Positions 8,782 to 18,375 of a stretch of DNA of 64,000 nt are shown here, one piece after another; positions within the stretch are counted from its first letter, which is position 1; each line of letters opens with the position of its first letter. Source of the DNA: SKLM01 sp964514285 (GTDB lineage Bacteria > Chloroflexota > Anaerolineae > B4-G1); the NCBI GenBank assembly GCA_964514285.1, contig CAZEQC010000004.1, forward strand, positions 49,595-113,594. Direction: 5' to 3'. The notes beneath the pieces were generated by a model that was not told the origin of the DNA, did no database searches, and saw only the letters and a program-made list of their open reading frames with translations. Both the position numbers and the translations under genes were made by a program.

Positions 8782-10128
8782 GTGAGAGAGAATACGGGCG
8801 TCATCAGCTTCGTAACGGGAACAACCTGGGAGCACCTGCCGCCCCCGGTTCAGCACATTGCCCACCTAGCCGTGCTGGACACCCTGGGCACCACATTGGT
8901 CGGGACCTTGACGCCCATCAGTCAGATCACAGCCGAGTACGCGGAACAGCGGTGGCCCGGCGATGAGGCCACGATCTTGCTCCACGATCGCCGCGCCTCG
9001 ACGGTCGGGGCAGCCTTTGCCAACGGCTATGCCGCGAATGGCATCGATATCGACGACTGCGGCGTCTACACCAAGGGCCACCCCGGGGTGCAGATCATCC
9101 CCACGGCTCTGGCCCTGGCAGAGGCGAGGGGTATGAGCGGCGCCGAGATGCTTACAGGCGTCGTGGTGGGCTACGAGGTGGCTCTCCGGGCCGCGCGTAT
9201 CTGGCATGCGACCCACGAGATCTACCAGGCATGCGGCTCCTGGGGCTCCGTGGCCTGTGCCGCCGTCGCCGCCCATCTGACAGGACTGGATGAGGAGCAG
9301 ACCCGGCACGCTCTGGGCATTGCCGACTATCACGCGCCCAACCTGCCTATGATGCGCGACATCGACGATCCCGCGATGGTGAAGCACGGCATTGGCTGGG
9401 GCGCGATGAACGGCATCACCTCCGCTGAACTAGCCGAGCGCGGCTTCACCGGCATTCCGAGCCTCTTCGATTTCGAGGACTATCAGGACTGGGTGGCAGA
9501 CATCGGCGAGCACTATCTGATCGAGGACGGTATCGCGTGGAAACGGTATGCCTGTTGTGCATGGGACCACGCCGCCATCCTGGGCGTTGATGAGCTGATG
9601 AGGGAACACGGCTTCGAGGCAGAGGACATCGCACAGATCCACGTGGAGACGTTCCACGAGACGTTAAGGCTGGGCACCGAGCTACCAGACACAACCGAGG
9701 CGGCGCAGTTTAACCTGGCGTGGCCCCTGGCGGCCTACATCGTCGACGGGGAGGTTGGGCCGAATCAGATCTTGGAACATGCTTTCGAGCGAGAGGTTAT
9801 CCGCGACCTGGCTGAACGGATCGAAGTTGTGGAGACCGACGAATTGAACGAGCTCTACCGCCTGGCCTGCATGGGCGATCCCCGGGGCAAGTATGCCAGC
9901 AAGGTGACTATTGAGCTCCGGGACGGTCGGACCGTGGAGACGGGCCAGGTGGAGGGTGAGATCAATTTCCCACAGGAGACGTGGGACGAGCAGAGCCTGG
10001 AGGAGAAGTTCCGCTGGCTGACCGAGCACGTGCTGGAGGAAGGGCGAATCGATAAGCTGGTCGAGATGATCTGGGACCTTGAGAGCGTGTCGGACGTGGG
10101 AGGGTTAACCGGGCTGGTCAGCGGCTGA
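8782..10128 (+). CDS. MmgE/PrpD family protein
   Basis: The 448-residue protein matches the MmgE/PrpD fold over its whole length. The N-terminal helical domain carries the conserved LAVLDTLGTTLVG-type start. FANGYAANGIDIDD and GHPGVQIIPTALALAEA, with the family's conserved acidic and His residues, follow. WGSVACAAVAAHLTGLDEEQ comes next, and then the KRYACCAWDHAAI region. The best known members are 2-methylcitrate dehydratase and cis-aconitate/itaconate decarboxylase, but many others have unknown substrates. No prpB/prpC genes are near, so methylcitrate metabolism is not supported. The start is GTG, with GGAGG five bases before it. It is followed by a zinc alcohol dehydrogenase on the same strand. 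Confidence 0.85.
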   Translation: MRENTGVISFVTGTTWEHLPPPVQHIAHLAVLDTLGTTLVGTLTPISQITAEYAEQRWPGDEATILLHDRRASTVGAAFANGYAANGIDIDDCGVYTKGHPGVQIIPTALALAEARGMSGAEMLTGVVVGYEVALRAARIWHATHEIYQACGSWGSVACAAVAAHLTGLDEEQTRHALGIADYHAPNLPMMRDIDDPAMVKHGIGWGAMNGITSAELAERGFTGIPSLFDFEDYQDWVADIGEHYLIEDGIAWKRYACCAWDHAAILGVDELMREHGFEAEDIAQIHVETFHETLRLGTELPDTTEAAQFNLAWPLAAYIVDGEVGPNQILEHAFEREVIRDLAERIEVVETDELNELYRLACMGDPRGKYASKVTIELRDGRTVETGQVEGEINFPQETWDEQSLEEKFRWLTEHVLEEGRIDKLVEMIWDLESVSDVGGLTGLVSG

Positions 10129-10199
10129 ACATAGGCCGCCAGGTCCTCACCAATCCATCGATCGCTTCAATCGATCAACAGACCAACAAAGGAGATCAG

Positions 10200-11231
10200 A
10201 TGATGAAGGCTGTCCAAATCGTTGAAATCGGAACACCGCTGGAGGAACGGGAGGTTCCCGTGCCGGAGATCGGCGCGCAGGATGTCCTGGTGCGCGTCAA
10301 GGCCGCCGGTATCTGCCACTCAGATGCCCACTACCGCGCGGGGAACTCCCCGGTGGCCCCCCTGCCCATCACCCCAGGCCACGAGGTGGCCGGCGTGGTG
10401 GAGGAGATCGGGGCTCAAGTCACCAACGTGGAGATCGGCGAGCGAGTCTGCCTTCACTACCTGACCACCTGCGGCGACTGCCACTACTGCACCTTGGGCA
10501 GCGAACAGTTCTGCGTCGAGGCCTCGATGATTGGCAAGTACCGCGACGGCGGCTACGCCGAATACATCGCCTTGCCAGCACGCAGCGCCGTCCATCTTCC
10601 CGCGGAGATCCCTTTTGAACAGGGCGCTATTATGATGTGCTCGTCGGCAACATCGTTCCACGCCCTTCGCAAGGGACGCCTGAACGCCGGGGAGTCAGTA
10701 GCTGTCTACGGCGTCGGGGGGCTGGGCATGTCGGCCATTCAGCTCGCCGAGGCTATGGGAGCGTTGGACGTTTACGCCGTGGACATCAACGAAGGGCGGT
10801 TGACGATGGCAGAGGACTTCGGAGCCAACCCAGTCAACGCGTCCGAAGTCGACCCGGTGGAGGAGATCCGGCGCTTGAGCGACGGGAGAGGTGTGGACGT
10901 TGCACTAGAGCTGATTGGTCTTCCCGCAACTATGCAACAGGCCGTCCAGTCGCTAGCCATCTTTGGACGCGCCGTGCTAGTCGGCATCGCTTCAGACCCC
11001 CTGGAGGTCGACACCTATGGCAACCTGCTCGGCCGCGAAGCTGCGGTGATTGGAGCCGCTGACCATCTGCTGCAGGAGCTGCCGCTGCTAATCGAGTACG
11101 CACGACGCGGGGTGCTCGATCTCTCTAACGTGGTCACTCAGACGGTGCCTCTAGAAGCTGACCCTATAAATCAAGCTTTGGACGATCTGGAGGCGTTCGG
11201 CGGGGGCGTGCGCACGGTTATCACGCCCTGA
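10200..11231 (+). CDS. Zinc-dependent medium-chain alcohol dehydrogenase
   Basis: A 343-residue MDR-superfamily enzyme. The catalytic zinc site is given by GICHSD and the PGHEVAG block. The four structural-zinc cysteines lie in CGDCHYCTLGSEQFC. The Rossmann motif is VYGVGGLGMSAIQLA, followed by an Asp (VDINEGR) that favours NAD over NADP. It oxidises an alcohol or reduces an aldehyde in the cytoplasm; the substrate cannot be told. Two ATG codons stand in tandem at 10200 and 10203 behind AAAGGAG; either may be used. It lies 71 bp after the MmgE/PrpD gene on the same strand, so the two may share a transcript and pathway. Confidence 0.88.
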   Translation: MMKAVQIVEIGTPLEEREVPVPEIGAQDVLVRVKAAGICHSDAHYRAGNSPVAPLPITPGHEVAGVVEEIGAQVTNVEIGERVCLHYLTTCGDCHYCTLGSEQFCVEASMIGKYRDGGYAEYIALPARSAVHLPAEIPFEQGAIMMCSSATSFHALRKGRLNAGESVAVYGVGGLGMSAIQLAEAMGALDVYAVDINEGRLTMAEDFGANPVNASEVDPVEEIRRLSDGRGVDVALELIGLPATMQQAVQSLAIFGRAVLVGIASDPLEVDTYGNLLGREAAVIGAADHLLQELPLLIEYARRGVLDLSNVVTQTVPLEADPINQALDDLEAFGGGVRTVITP

Positions 11232-11394
11232 GGAATGATGTGTAGAGCCCGTGGCGGGCGTTACCAGGATCGCTATCGAGGCGCTCAAGCGATCTCTCAA
11301 CCATCAGGACCTATGTCGGAGGCAGCACTTGGCACTGCTCATTCGCAAAGCTTGTGTCCCGTGCGCGCGCTCTCTCGACTGATGAGGCAAGTCG

Positions 11395-11955
11395 ATGGCT
11401 CTTGAGGATTACGACCATCCCGCGCTGACCACAGATGTTGTGCTCCTTAGCGTGGGCGCGGGGCAGCTCAACGTATTGCTCATCCAGCGTGGTAAATCGC
11501 CCTTCCAGGGTGCATGGGCCTTCCCAGGGGGATTCGTCGACATTGGCGAATCACCCTTTGAAGCGGCAGCTCGCGAGCTGGAGGAAGAAACCAATATTCG
11601 TGACGTTCCTTTGGAGCAACTTCGAGCTTTCGGCGACCCAGAGCGCGACCCGCGTGGTCACACGGTTACCATAGCTTACCTCGCCGTGGTGACAGCCCGG
11701 GAGGTCCGACATGTGGAAGCGGGCAGCGACGCCGCCCAGTTGCGCTGGTGGTCGGTCAAAGATCTTCCCCCACTGGCTTTCGACCACGCTGAGATCCTGG
11801 ACAGCGCTCTCCAAAGGCTTCACTGCAAGCTGAGGTGCGCGCTTCCCGAGGTCGGCCCGGCCCTCGCGCTGCCCGAGGAGCTGACCCTCGGCGAGCTGAA
11901 CGCTGCTCAACGAGCCATCACTGAGAGGCTGGGGAGGGATGCCCATCGTGGCTAG
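11395..11955 (+). CDS. Nudix hydrolase (ADP-ribose pyrophosphatase/NrtR-type)
   Basis: The 186-residue protein contains a complete Nudix box at about residues 45-67: GGFVDIGESPFEAAARELEE followed by ET, that is G-x5-E-x7-R-E-x2-E-E. It opens with a strand reading TTDVVLLSV and LIQRGKSPFQGAWAFPGGF, as in ADP-ribose pyrophosphatases and the Nudix half of NrtR. The C-terminal 60 residues are helical and could be the start of a winged helix but are shorter than in full NrtR regulators. Nudix enzymes cleave nucleoside diphosphate-X compounds with Mg. It stands alone between the dehydrogenase and MoxR genes, with GAGG upstream of the ATG. Confidence 0.85.
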   Translation: MALEDYDHPALTTDVVLLSVGAGQLNVLLIQRGKSPFQGAWAFPGGFVDIGESPFEAAARELEEETNIRDVPLEQLRAFGDPERDPRGHTVTIAYLAVVTAREVRHVEAGSDAAQLRWWSVKDLPPLAFDHAEILDSALQRLHCKLRCALPEVGPALALPEELTLGELNAAQRAITERLGRDAHRG

Positions 11956-12174
11956 ATCTGAGACAAAGGCTCACCTCGTAGGCCCCTACTCGAAACGAAC
12001 TGCCCGGCTTGAGTCATCTCTTGGGAGCAGGAGGGAAACAGCTACGAATTGAGCGCACCGGATCGACAGTGAACCTAACGGGGGCTGCCAGTGTACATCT
12101 AGTGGTAGACGCGCTCCGGTTCTCGCCGGAGGCATGGAACGGGCTTATCAAGTCATATGGACGCAGGAGACGCT

Positions 12175-13134
12175 ATGGATATAGAGACCGTACAACGTGT
12201 TACCAAAAGGATCGTCCAAAACGTCGAGCAAGTGATCATCGGCAAGCGGGACGCGATCGAACTGGTCATCGTCGGCCTTCTGGCGCAAGGTCATATGCTT
12301 ATCGAGGACGTGCCTGGCGTGGGAAAAACCATGCTGGCACGCTCTCTAGCAAAATCGCTGGGCTGTAGCTTCAGCCGGATTCAGTTCACGCCCGATATGT
12401 TGCCCTCGGACGTGACCGGGGTCTCGATCTTCAACCAGAAGACCCGTGAATTCGAATTTCGCCCGGGCCCCGTCATGGCGCAAATCGTGCTCACCGACGA
12501 GATCAACCGAGCCACGCCGAAGACCCAGGCCGCACTCTTGGAGGCGATGCAGGAGCTTCAGGTGACCGTCGACGGGATCACCCACCCGCTGCCGGCACCA
12601 TTCCTCGTTCTGGCAACCCAGAACCCTATCGAGTACGAAGGTACGTTCCCGCTACCGGAGGCGCAACTAGATCGCTTCCTGATGCGCATCCGCCTTGGAT
12701 ATCCCAGGCCAGAGGCGGAGATCGCCATTCTGGAATCACAGCGCTACATCCATCCCGTGACGCAGATTGAGCAGGTCATCCCTGTCGCTGAGCTCCTCTC
12801 CGCCCAAGAAGCTCTAAAAGATGTCTATCTGGATACGCTCGTCAAAGAGTACATCGTCGAGATGGTCGATCAGACCCGCCATCACCCCGATATCTACCTG
12901 GGAGCCAGCCCGCGCGGATCTCTGGCGCTCTACCGAACCGGCCAGGCCTGGGCAGCGATGCACGGCCGCGACTACGTGCTGCCCGACGACATTAAGAAAC
13001 TGGCCATACCCACCCTGGCCCATCGACTGATCGTCAGCCCCGCCGCCCGCTTGAAGGACGTCACTGGCGAGACGGTGATGGGGGAAATTCTGGGGTCGCT
13101 GCGCGTGCCGGGAGCGGACGTAAGGCCACAGTGA
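12175..13134 (+). CDS. MoxR-family AAA+ ATPase
   Basis: A 319-residue AAA+ protein. Walker A is EDVPGVGKTMLARSLA, Walker B is IVLTDEINRATPKTQAALLE, the sensor 1 segment is LATQNPIEYEGTFPLPEAQL, and the arginine-finger region is DRFLMRI. The helical lid follows. MoxR proteins act as chaperones that help load or mature partner proteins and usually lie next to a DUF58 gene, as here. I chose the ATG at 12175 because GGAG lies five bases before it; an ATG at 12157 has no such site. The gene lies 76 bp before the DUF58 gene and is probably cotranscribed with it. Confidence 0.92.
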   Translation: MDIETVQRVTKRIVQNVEQVIIGKRDAIELVIVGLLAQGHMLIEDVPGVGKTMLARSLAKSLGCSFSRIQFTPDMLPSDVTGVSIFNQKTREFEFRPGPVMAQIVLTDEINRATPKTQAALLEAMQELQVTVDGITHPLPAPFLVLATQNPIEYEGTFPLPEAQLDRFLMRIRLGYPRPEAEIAILESQRYIHPVTQIEQVIPVAELLSAQEALKDVYLDTLVKEYIVEMVDQTRHHPDIYLGASPRGSLALYRTGQAWAAMHGRDYVLPDDIKKLAIPTLAHRLIVSPAARLKDVTGETVMGEILGSLRVPGADVRPQ

Positions 13135-13210
13135 AGAAGCTCTCAACAACTGCACGGCGCCTTTCCACTGGAGGAGCCATCCCAGAAATCTCCCATTCCG
13201 GCGAGCGTAG

Positions 13211-14524
13211 ATGATGCGATACCCACGAGCATGGGTAGTTCTCGTTCTCGGGTTGGTCAGCCTGGCTATGGCGCTGGTCACCGGCCGCGAGATGTATTTC
13301 CGACTGACGTATCTCCTCGCCGCCACTCTCGTCGCATCTGCCGCCTGGGCGTGGTCATCGCTCCATGGGCTCCAGCTGAAACGCCACACTCGTTCCCAAC
13401 GCGGCCAAGTGGGCCGTGTTATGGGAGAGTATCTGGCTGTCAAGAACGCGTCGTGGCTGCCGAAGCTGCTGGTGGTCGTCCACGACCAGTCCTCTCTGCC
13501 CGGTCATCACGCAGGACACGCCATCCACGGTCTGGGAGCGCACCAGACCTTCGATTGGCGGGTGCGTACGCTGTGCGAGCAACGCGGATCCTTCCAACTC
13601 GGACCAATGACCATCGCCGGCCGCGACCCGCTGGGGCTGTTCGAACGCCGACGTACGTTTCCGCAAACGAGCACCATCGTCGTCTATCCAGCGGTTGTAC
13701 CGGTGAAGAGGTTGCCGCCCCCAATAGGCCCGCTACCGGGTGGGGAGACCCTTCGTCGCCGCACACACCACATCACACCGAATGCTGCAGGCGTACGCGA
13801 CTATGTGCCAGGCGACAGCCTGTCCCGCATTCATTGGCCGTCTACTGCCCGAAAGAACCAACTCATCGTCAAGGAATTCGAACAGGATCCTATGGCCAAC
13901 GTCTGGATCTTCCTTGATATGGAGGAAAGCGTACAGGCGACGAAGGCGGACACCAGGAGCGAAAAGGAGAGCCGGGCAGTGGGCGACGAGACGACAGAGA
14001 AACCTCTATGGCGGCGCGTCCAGGACTTCCGCTTGAAGCCCAGTACCGAAGAATACGCCATCACCGCAGCAGCTTCCGTGGCGAATATCTCCATTCAACA
14101 ACGGTACGCCGTGGGATTGGTAGCCTACGGTCAGCGCCGGGAGGTCATCCAACCCGATCGAGAGGAGCGCCAGCAGACCAGGCTCTTAGAGACGCTTGCC
14201 ATACTCCGAGCAAAGGGACCCATCCCCTTCAGCCAAGTCTTGAGCGGTGAGGGCGGGCGTCTGGCACGAGGAACGACCGTGATTGCCGTCAGTCCATCAA
14301 CCCGACAAGAGTGGATAGAGGCACTACTCTACCTCAGCGGCCGGGGGCTCCGCGTATTCGCAATTCTAATTGACGCAGCAGGTTTCGGTGGAAGCGCCGG
14401 CACGATGTCGCTCAAGAAACGCCTGCTGGCGGCTGGCGTTCCCGCTGTCATCCTGGAAGAAGGAAAGCCTCTCTCGGAAGCCTTGAGCAAGCTGTCGACC
14501 CGTCAAGCAGCCCCGCGACCTTAG
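13211..14524 (+). CDS. DUF58 domain membrane protein, MoxR partner
   Basis: The 437-residue protein has two N-terminal membrane segments at about residues 6-24 and 31-48, then a beta-rich domain. The DUF58 signature follows as AGVRDYVPGDSLSRIHWPST with ARKNQLIVKEFE. A von Willebrand A-like fold continues with the WIFLDMEE strand, though the MIDAS motif is not complete by eye. DUF58 proteins are the usual partners of MoxR ATPases and are thought to assist assembly of envelope or metalloprotein complexes. No transglutaminase or CoxE-like gene, common in such operons, follows. The next gene is convergent. The start has tandem ATG codons with only a weak ribosome binding site. Confidence 0.85.
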   Translation: MMRYPRAWVVLVLGLVSLAMALVTGREMYFRLTYLLAATLVASAAWAWSSLHGLQLKRHTRSQRGQVGRVMGEYLAVKNASWLPKLLVVVHDQSSLPGHHAGHAIHGLGAHQTFDWRVRTLCEQRGSFQLGPMTIAGRDPLGLFERRRTFPQTSTIVVYPAVVPVKRLPPPIGPLPGGETLRRRTHHITPNAAGVRDYVPGDSLSRIHWPSTARKNQLIVKEFEQDPMANVWIFLDMEESVQATKADTRSEKESRAVGDETTEKPLWRRVQDFRLKPSTEEYAITAAASVANISIQQRYAVGLVAYGQRREVIQPDREERQQTRLLETLAILRAKGPIPFSQVLSGEGGRLARGTTVIAVSPSTRQEWIEALLYLSGRGLRVFAILIDAAGFGGSAGTMSLKKRLLAAGVPAVILEEGKPLSEALSKLSTRQAAPRP

Positions 14525-14584
14525 TCACACCCGGATCAACGGGCCGGCGGATCAAGGTCCTCGTGCCACTTCGCTGAAACCCCT

Positions 14585-17401
14585 TCACCGCTCTAGCCAC
14601 TCGGCTGCCACTTTGGGAAGCTGGGTGATCGAGCCGCGACGTATAGCCGGGTCGGGAAGCGACTCCAGAAAGAACGGCCCATAGGACTTGGTCAGCAACC
14701 GCTTGTCGAAACATACCACGATACCACGATCTTCTCGAGTTCGGATCAAGCGCCCGAAGCCCTGCAGGAAGCGGAGTATCGTCTCTGGAACAGTGAAGTC
14801 CCGGAAAGGCTGGTCGAAGGTTTCCGCTCGCGCGGCAAAGACCGGGTCAGTTGGAACGCTGAAGGGAAGCTTGGCGATGGCCAGGCAGCTGAGGGGATCA
14901 CCCGGTACGTCCACGCCCTCCCAGAAGCTCCTCGTACCCAGAAGCACACGTCGGTCACCGGTACGGAAGTCCTCCAGGAGCTGCGCACGGGAGATACCTT
15001 CCCCCTGTGCCCGAACCGTGATACCCGTCTGAGCCAACGGAGCCTTGATCGCCCGCAGAGTGGCCCGCAGCTGACGATACGACGTGAAGAGAGCCAGCGC
15101 CCGCCCCTCCGTGGCGCGGAAAAGCTGGGCCATCCCTTGCGCCACGATCCTTTGGTAGCCCCGCTCACTGGGCTCTGGAACGTCGTCGACGATGTAGAAA
15201 AGCGTCGAGTTCTCGTAGTCGAAAGGAGAACCAACCGCCAGCTCGTTGGCGTCCCAGGCATGCAGTCGCTCACGCAGGAAGTCGAAGGTTCCACTGGTGC
15301 GCAGGGTGGCCGACGTCAACACGACCGACTGCTTCTTATGAAACAGTTCCTCCTGCACCAAGGGCCCCACGTGAAGAGGGGCCGCGTGGAGGCTGAGGTG
15401 ATCGCTGTTCGGTCGCATCTCCAGCCAGTAGATCAGAGACGAGGAGGGATCCATAATCATCTGTCCGATCCGTTGACGAACCTCCTCCAGGTGTTGTGCC
15501 ATCCCTAACATCTGAACCTGGAGCTCATCGGCGTCGGGTAGATCGTAGCTGGCGACTAACTCGTCCAGGCCACCAGCCAGTCTCTCTAGTTCGCGCACCA
15601 CATCCTTGATGGGCCGATTGACGTCGTCACAGGCAATCTCGATTGAATCCCACGCCGGCTGCACCCGCACCCCCGAGGTGAGGCGCATGCGGAAGGAATA
15701 GCGACTGCGCCGATCGCCTTTCTGTTCCTGGGTAAAGGTCTCCAGGCGATCAAAGAAGGTATCCAGCTCATTCAGGGCCTGATCGACGGCTTGCCCGATC
15801 TTCCCAATGGAAAGCTCCACCTGGTCCATGATCTTCTCAGGCAAGTCAGCCTGCCGACAACGTCCCAAAACCTGACTCATTAGCCCACTCACCCGGCCGT
15901 CAGCCCTCACCTGACCGATTTCACTCAGCAGTCGCCTCACGCTGGTGCGGTCGGTCTCAAAGCCAAGTCCGTTGGTGATGGCCGACTCCAGGTGATGCGC
16001 CTCGTCCAATATGAGATAGTCGTACTCCGGAAGCGCCCGGTTCTGCACCGCGACATCGGCCAACAGGAGAGCGTGATTGACGATGATTAAGTGAGCCGCT
16101 TCGGCTGCCCGCCGCGCACGATAGAAATAGCAGACGCCGCGCTGGAAGAAGCGACAGCGCTCCGGCTTGCAGCCCTCGTAATCGGCTGAGAGGCGGTGCC
16201 ACATACTACGTTCCAGCGCAGTGGGCAGGAAGAGTTCATCACCATCACCATCCTCGGTCTCCAGCAGCCAGATCAGTACTTTAGCGAGCACGCGAGCCTG
16301 CTCAGGTGAACGAGCACCGCGATGGCGAAGCGCCTGTAACCGAGCAGGGCAGAGATAGTGAGATCGTCCCTTGAGCACCGCTGTCTCGAAGTCGAGTGAG
16401 AGTATACGCTCCAGGTCAGGCACATCCTTCTGGTGAAGCTGTTCCTGGAGGTTGATCGTGTTAGTCGAGATGACGACGCGCTCGCCATTCTGGGTGGCCC
16501 AGTGGACAGCGGGGACTAGATAGGCCAGAGACTTTCCGACGCCAGTAGGCGCCTCAACCAGTAGGTGACGCCCCTCGTTGAAAGCCTCAGCCACGGAGCG
16601 GAGCATCTCCACCTGCTGGGGGCGATACTCGTAGTCCGGGAAATGATCCGCAAACGCACCATGCTCCTCCAACAATGAGGCAAGATAGTCGACGTTGATC
16701 GGCTTCTGATCAACAGCCGGCTCAAGCGACTGCACCCGCTCCGAGGCAGCGAAAAGCGGCCCCTCCGGGCCAAGCCGCTCCGGGGTTCTCCTTTGTCGGC
16801 CGGACCGGTGAGCCATTTCCTCCAGCGTCTCTTGAAAGAAAGGACAAGCTTTCCAAGAGACCCTTTGTCCGTGGCCGATGATTTCCTTCAACAACCGGGG
16901 TGGGAGCTCACACGCCCGCAGGAGCATAGCACGGAAGACACGATAGCTGGCTAGCGCATCGTCCAGCGCTCGATGAGCCCTCTCCAACTCGACATCCAGC
17001 ATCTGCGCCAAACGCCTCAAGCTGTAGCGGTCAGCGTTGGGCAGAAGGACACCAGCTAACTCAAAGGTATCAAGATGCTCGTTATCGAGTGCCTTTGAGT
17101 GCTGCCGCAGAAAGCGGATGTCGAAATCGACGCTATGTCCGATAATCGGGTATTCGCCCACGAAGCTAAGCAAGTCCGGCAGCACATCGTAAAGATGGGG
17201 AGCCCCCCTGACGTCCTGGTCGGTAATGCCGGTCAGCGTGGTGATGTCGCGTGGGATGTGACGTCCAGGATCAACAAAGGTGGAGTAGGTCTCCAAGAGT
17301 TCATCACGGCGAAATCTCGCTGCGCCGATCTCGATGATGGCGTCGCGCTGGGCATCGACACCCGTGGTCTCTAAGTCCAGGGCCACATAGGTTCGGGGCA
17401 T
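14585..17401 (-). CDS. dinG: DinG-family helicase with N-terminal DnaQ-like 3'-5' exonuclease
   Basis: A 938-residue fusion. Residues 1-170 are a DEDDh exonuclease: ALDLETTG (Asp and Glu), HSVDFDIRFL (Asp) and HRALDDA (His and Asp) supply the catalytic set. Then comes an XPD/DinG helicase: Walker A VEAPTGVGKSLAYLVPA, four Fe-S cysteines (YLCPAR, EGCKPERC, GVCYF), the DEAHH box in YLILDEAHHLE, and motif VI GFGRLIRT. It should unwind DNA 5'-3' with ATP and may trim 3' ends, acting in DNA repair or removal of R-loops. The exonuclease fusion is typical of DinG in Gram-positive and related lineages. GAGG precedes the ATG. It converges with the DUF58 gene across a 60-bp gap. Confidence 0.93.
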   Translation of the reverse strand: MPRTYVALDLETTGVDAQRDAIIEIGAARFRRDELLETYSTFVDPGRHIPRDITTLTGITDQDVRGAPHLYDVLPDLLSFVGEYPIIGHSVDFDIRFLRQHSKALDNEHLDTFELAGVLLPNADRYSLRRLAQMLDVELERAHRALDDALASYRVFRAMLLRACELPPRLLKEIIGHGQRVSWKACPFFQETLEEMAHRSGRQRRTPERLGPEGPLFAASERVQSLEPAVDQKPINVDYLASLLEEHGAFADHFPDYEYRPQQVEMLRSVAEAFNEGRHLLVEAPTGVGKSLAYLVPAVHWATQNGERVVISTNTINLQEQLHQKDVPDLERILSLDFETAVLKGRSHYLCPARLQALRHRGARSPEQARVLAKVLIWLLETEDGDGDELFLPTALERSMWHRLSADYEGCKPERCRFFQRGVCYFYRARRAAEAAHLIIVNHALLLADVAVQNRALPEYDYLILDEAHHLESAITNGLGFETDRTSVRRLLSEIGQVRADGRVSGLMSQVLGRCRQADLPEKIMDQVELSIGKIGQAVDQALNELDTFFDRLETFTQEQKGDRRSRYSFRMRLTSGVRVQPAWDSIEIACDDVNRPIKDVVRELERLAGGLDELVASYDLPDADELQVQMLGMAQHLEEVRQRIGQMIMDPSSSLIYWLEMRPNSDHLSLHAAPLHVGPLVQEELFHKKQSVVLTSATLRTSGTFDFLRERLHAWDANELAVGSPFDYENSTLFYIVDDVPEPSERGYQRIVAQGMAQLFRATEGRALALFTSYRQLRATLRAIKAPLAQTGITVRAQGEGISRAQLLEDFRTGDRRVLLGTRSFWEGVDVPGDPLSCLAIAKLPFSVPTDPVFAARAETFDQPFRDFTVPETILRFLQGFGRLIRTREDRGIVVCFDKRLLTKSYGPFFLESLPDPAIRRGSITQLPKVAAEWLER

Positions 17402-17682
17402 GATTCCTCGTTTCTAGGCTGCAAGGGCCTCATTGACTGTCAACAACCAACTACCGTGCCAGACTCAAAAGGGTCACAGTCAAGCGACGGGAGGACATTA
17501 TACCCCAGCCAATGAGCACGGCAAGAAGCACAAAGGGAACCCGCAGCTCACTCTCACAGCCTGAAGACCACAAGCGAGATGCACGAACAGGAAACTCACT
17601 TACCAGGTCGACCAGGCGACAAGACACTCTCTGACCGCAGACGAAGCCCGGCAAGCGGAGAGCGCGCAAGAAGCATCGCTGT
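17402..17682. other. Intergenic stretch without a recognisable gene
   Basis: This is the upstream region shared by dinG (minus) and the roadblock gene (plus). Apart from the plus-strand promoter that follows it, I see no gene or strong structure. Confidence 0.5.
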
Positions 17683-17711
17683 TTGACACCCCCCAGCACC
17701 TATGATATAGT
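17683..17711 (+). promoter_or_regulatory. Sigma-A type promoter for the roadblock gene
   Basis: TTGACA at 17683-17688, a 17-base spacer, then TATAGT at 17706-17711. This is a near-consensus housekeeping promoter. It implies a leader of about 140 nt before the roadblock gene. Confidence 0.75.
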
Positions 17712-17859
17712 AGAGTTCATCGTCGGGGAAGGAAATCCGTAGGCCCTGTATGCTGACTCCGGCGCATCATCGAGGATAGCATCGGCCACGCATAACGCGG
17801 CATCGGAAGGCAGGGATCGGGAAAGCCGAGTGCCTTTGCTAGAGCATTAAGGAGTTTGA

Positions 17860-18231
17860 ATGGCGAAGTCAAGGACGGAACGATTGGTGGATCGGTTGCG
17901 CAACCTGCAGATGAGCACCCCGGACGTAGAGGCCTCGGCCCTCGTCAGCGTTGACGGGTTGATCATAGCCTCAGCCCTTCCGGCTGGCGTCGAGGAGGAC
18001 CGAGTCTCCGCGATGTCTGCCGCGATGCTCTCCCTGGGTGATCGGATCTCCAGTGAACTGGGACGGGGCACTCTCAGCCAGGTCTACGTCAAGGGAGACC
18101 AAGGCTATGTCATCTTGATGTCCGTGGGCGAAGAAGCGGTGCTCACCGTCTTGGCTCACCAAGAAGCTAAACTGGGACTTGTCTTCCTGGATATGCGCCG
18201 TACAGCTGAGGATCTGGCTACCTTGCTTTGA
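17860..18231 (+). CDS. Roadblock/LC7 domain protein
   Basis: The 123-residue protein is a single roadblock/LC7 domain. It has an N-terminal amphipathic helix, then ASALVSVDGLIIASALP and the MSAAMLSLGDRISSELGRG helix. The strand YVKGDQGYVILMSVGEEAVLTVLA and a C-terminal helix follow. Bacterial roadblock proteins often act as dimeric platforms regulating small Ras-like GTPases such as MglA. No GTPase gene is adjacent, so the partner is unknown. AAGGAG lies before the ATG. The following gene is pyrG, separated by a strong hairpin, so this gene is probably transcribed alone or with limited read-through. Confidence 0.88.
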   Translation: MAKSRTERLVDRLRNLQMSTPDVEASALVSVDGLIIASALPAGVEEDRVSAMSAAMLSLGDRISSELGRGTLSQVYVKGDQGYVILMSVGEEAVLTVLAHQEAKLGLVFLDMRRTAEDLATLL

Positions 18232-18300
18232 CAATTGACCGTTAACGACGTACCCAAGAGACGCAAGAGATTCAACTGAGACGACGATCGCACCTATTTC

Positions 18301-18336
18301 CAGGGAGGGTCGCGCAAGTGGCTCTCCCTGTTTCTT
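18301..18336 (+). terminator. Terminator-like hairpin directly before pyrG
   Basis: Positions 18301-18310 can pair with 18321-18330 as a 10-bp stem (CAGGGAGGGT with GCTCTCCCTG) around a 10-base loop, followed by TTTCTTGT. It ends about 40 bp before the pyrG start codon. It may simply end the roadblock transcript, or act as an attenuator for pyrG. Confidence 0.65.
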
Positions 18337-18375
18337 GTATCAGGCGTTGGCCCATCAGACAACAGCTCCAAACCT

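Noticed and set aside
8782..11231. Methylcitrate cycle operon suggested by MmgE/PrpD
   Set aside because: No methylcitrate synthase or methylisocitrate lyase gene lies nearby; the neighbour is a zinc alcohol dehydrogenase.
12157..14524. MoxR-DUF58 pair as a defence or new chaperone system
   Set aside because: This pair is widespread and common; no additional unusual partner gene is present.
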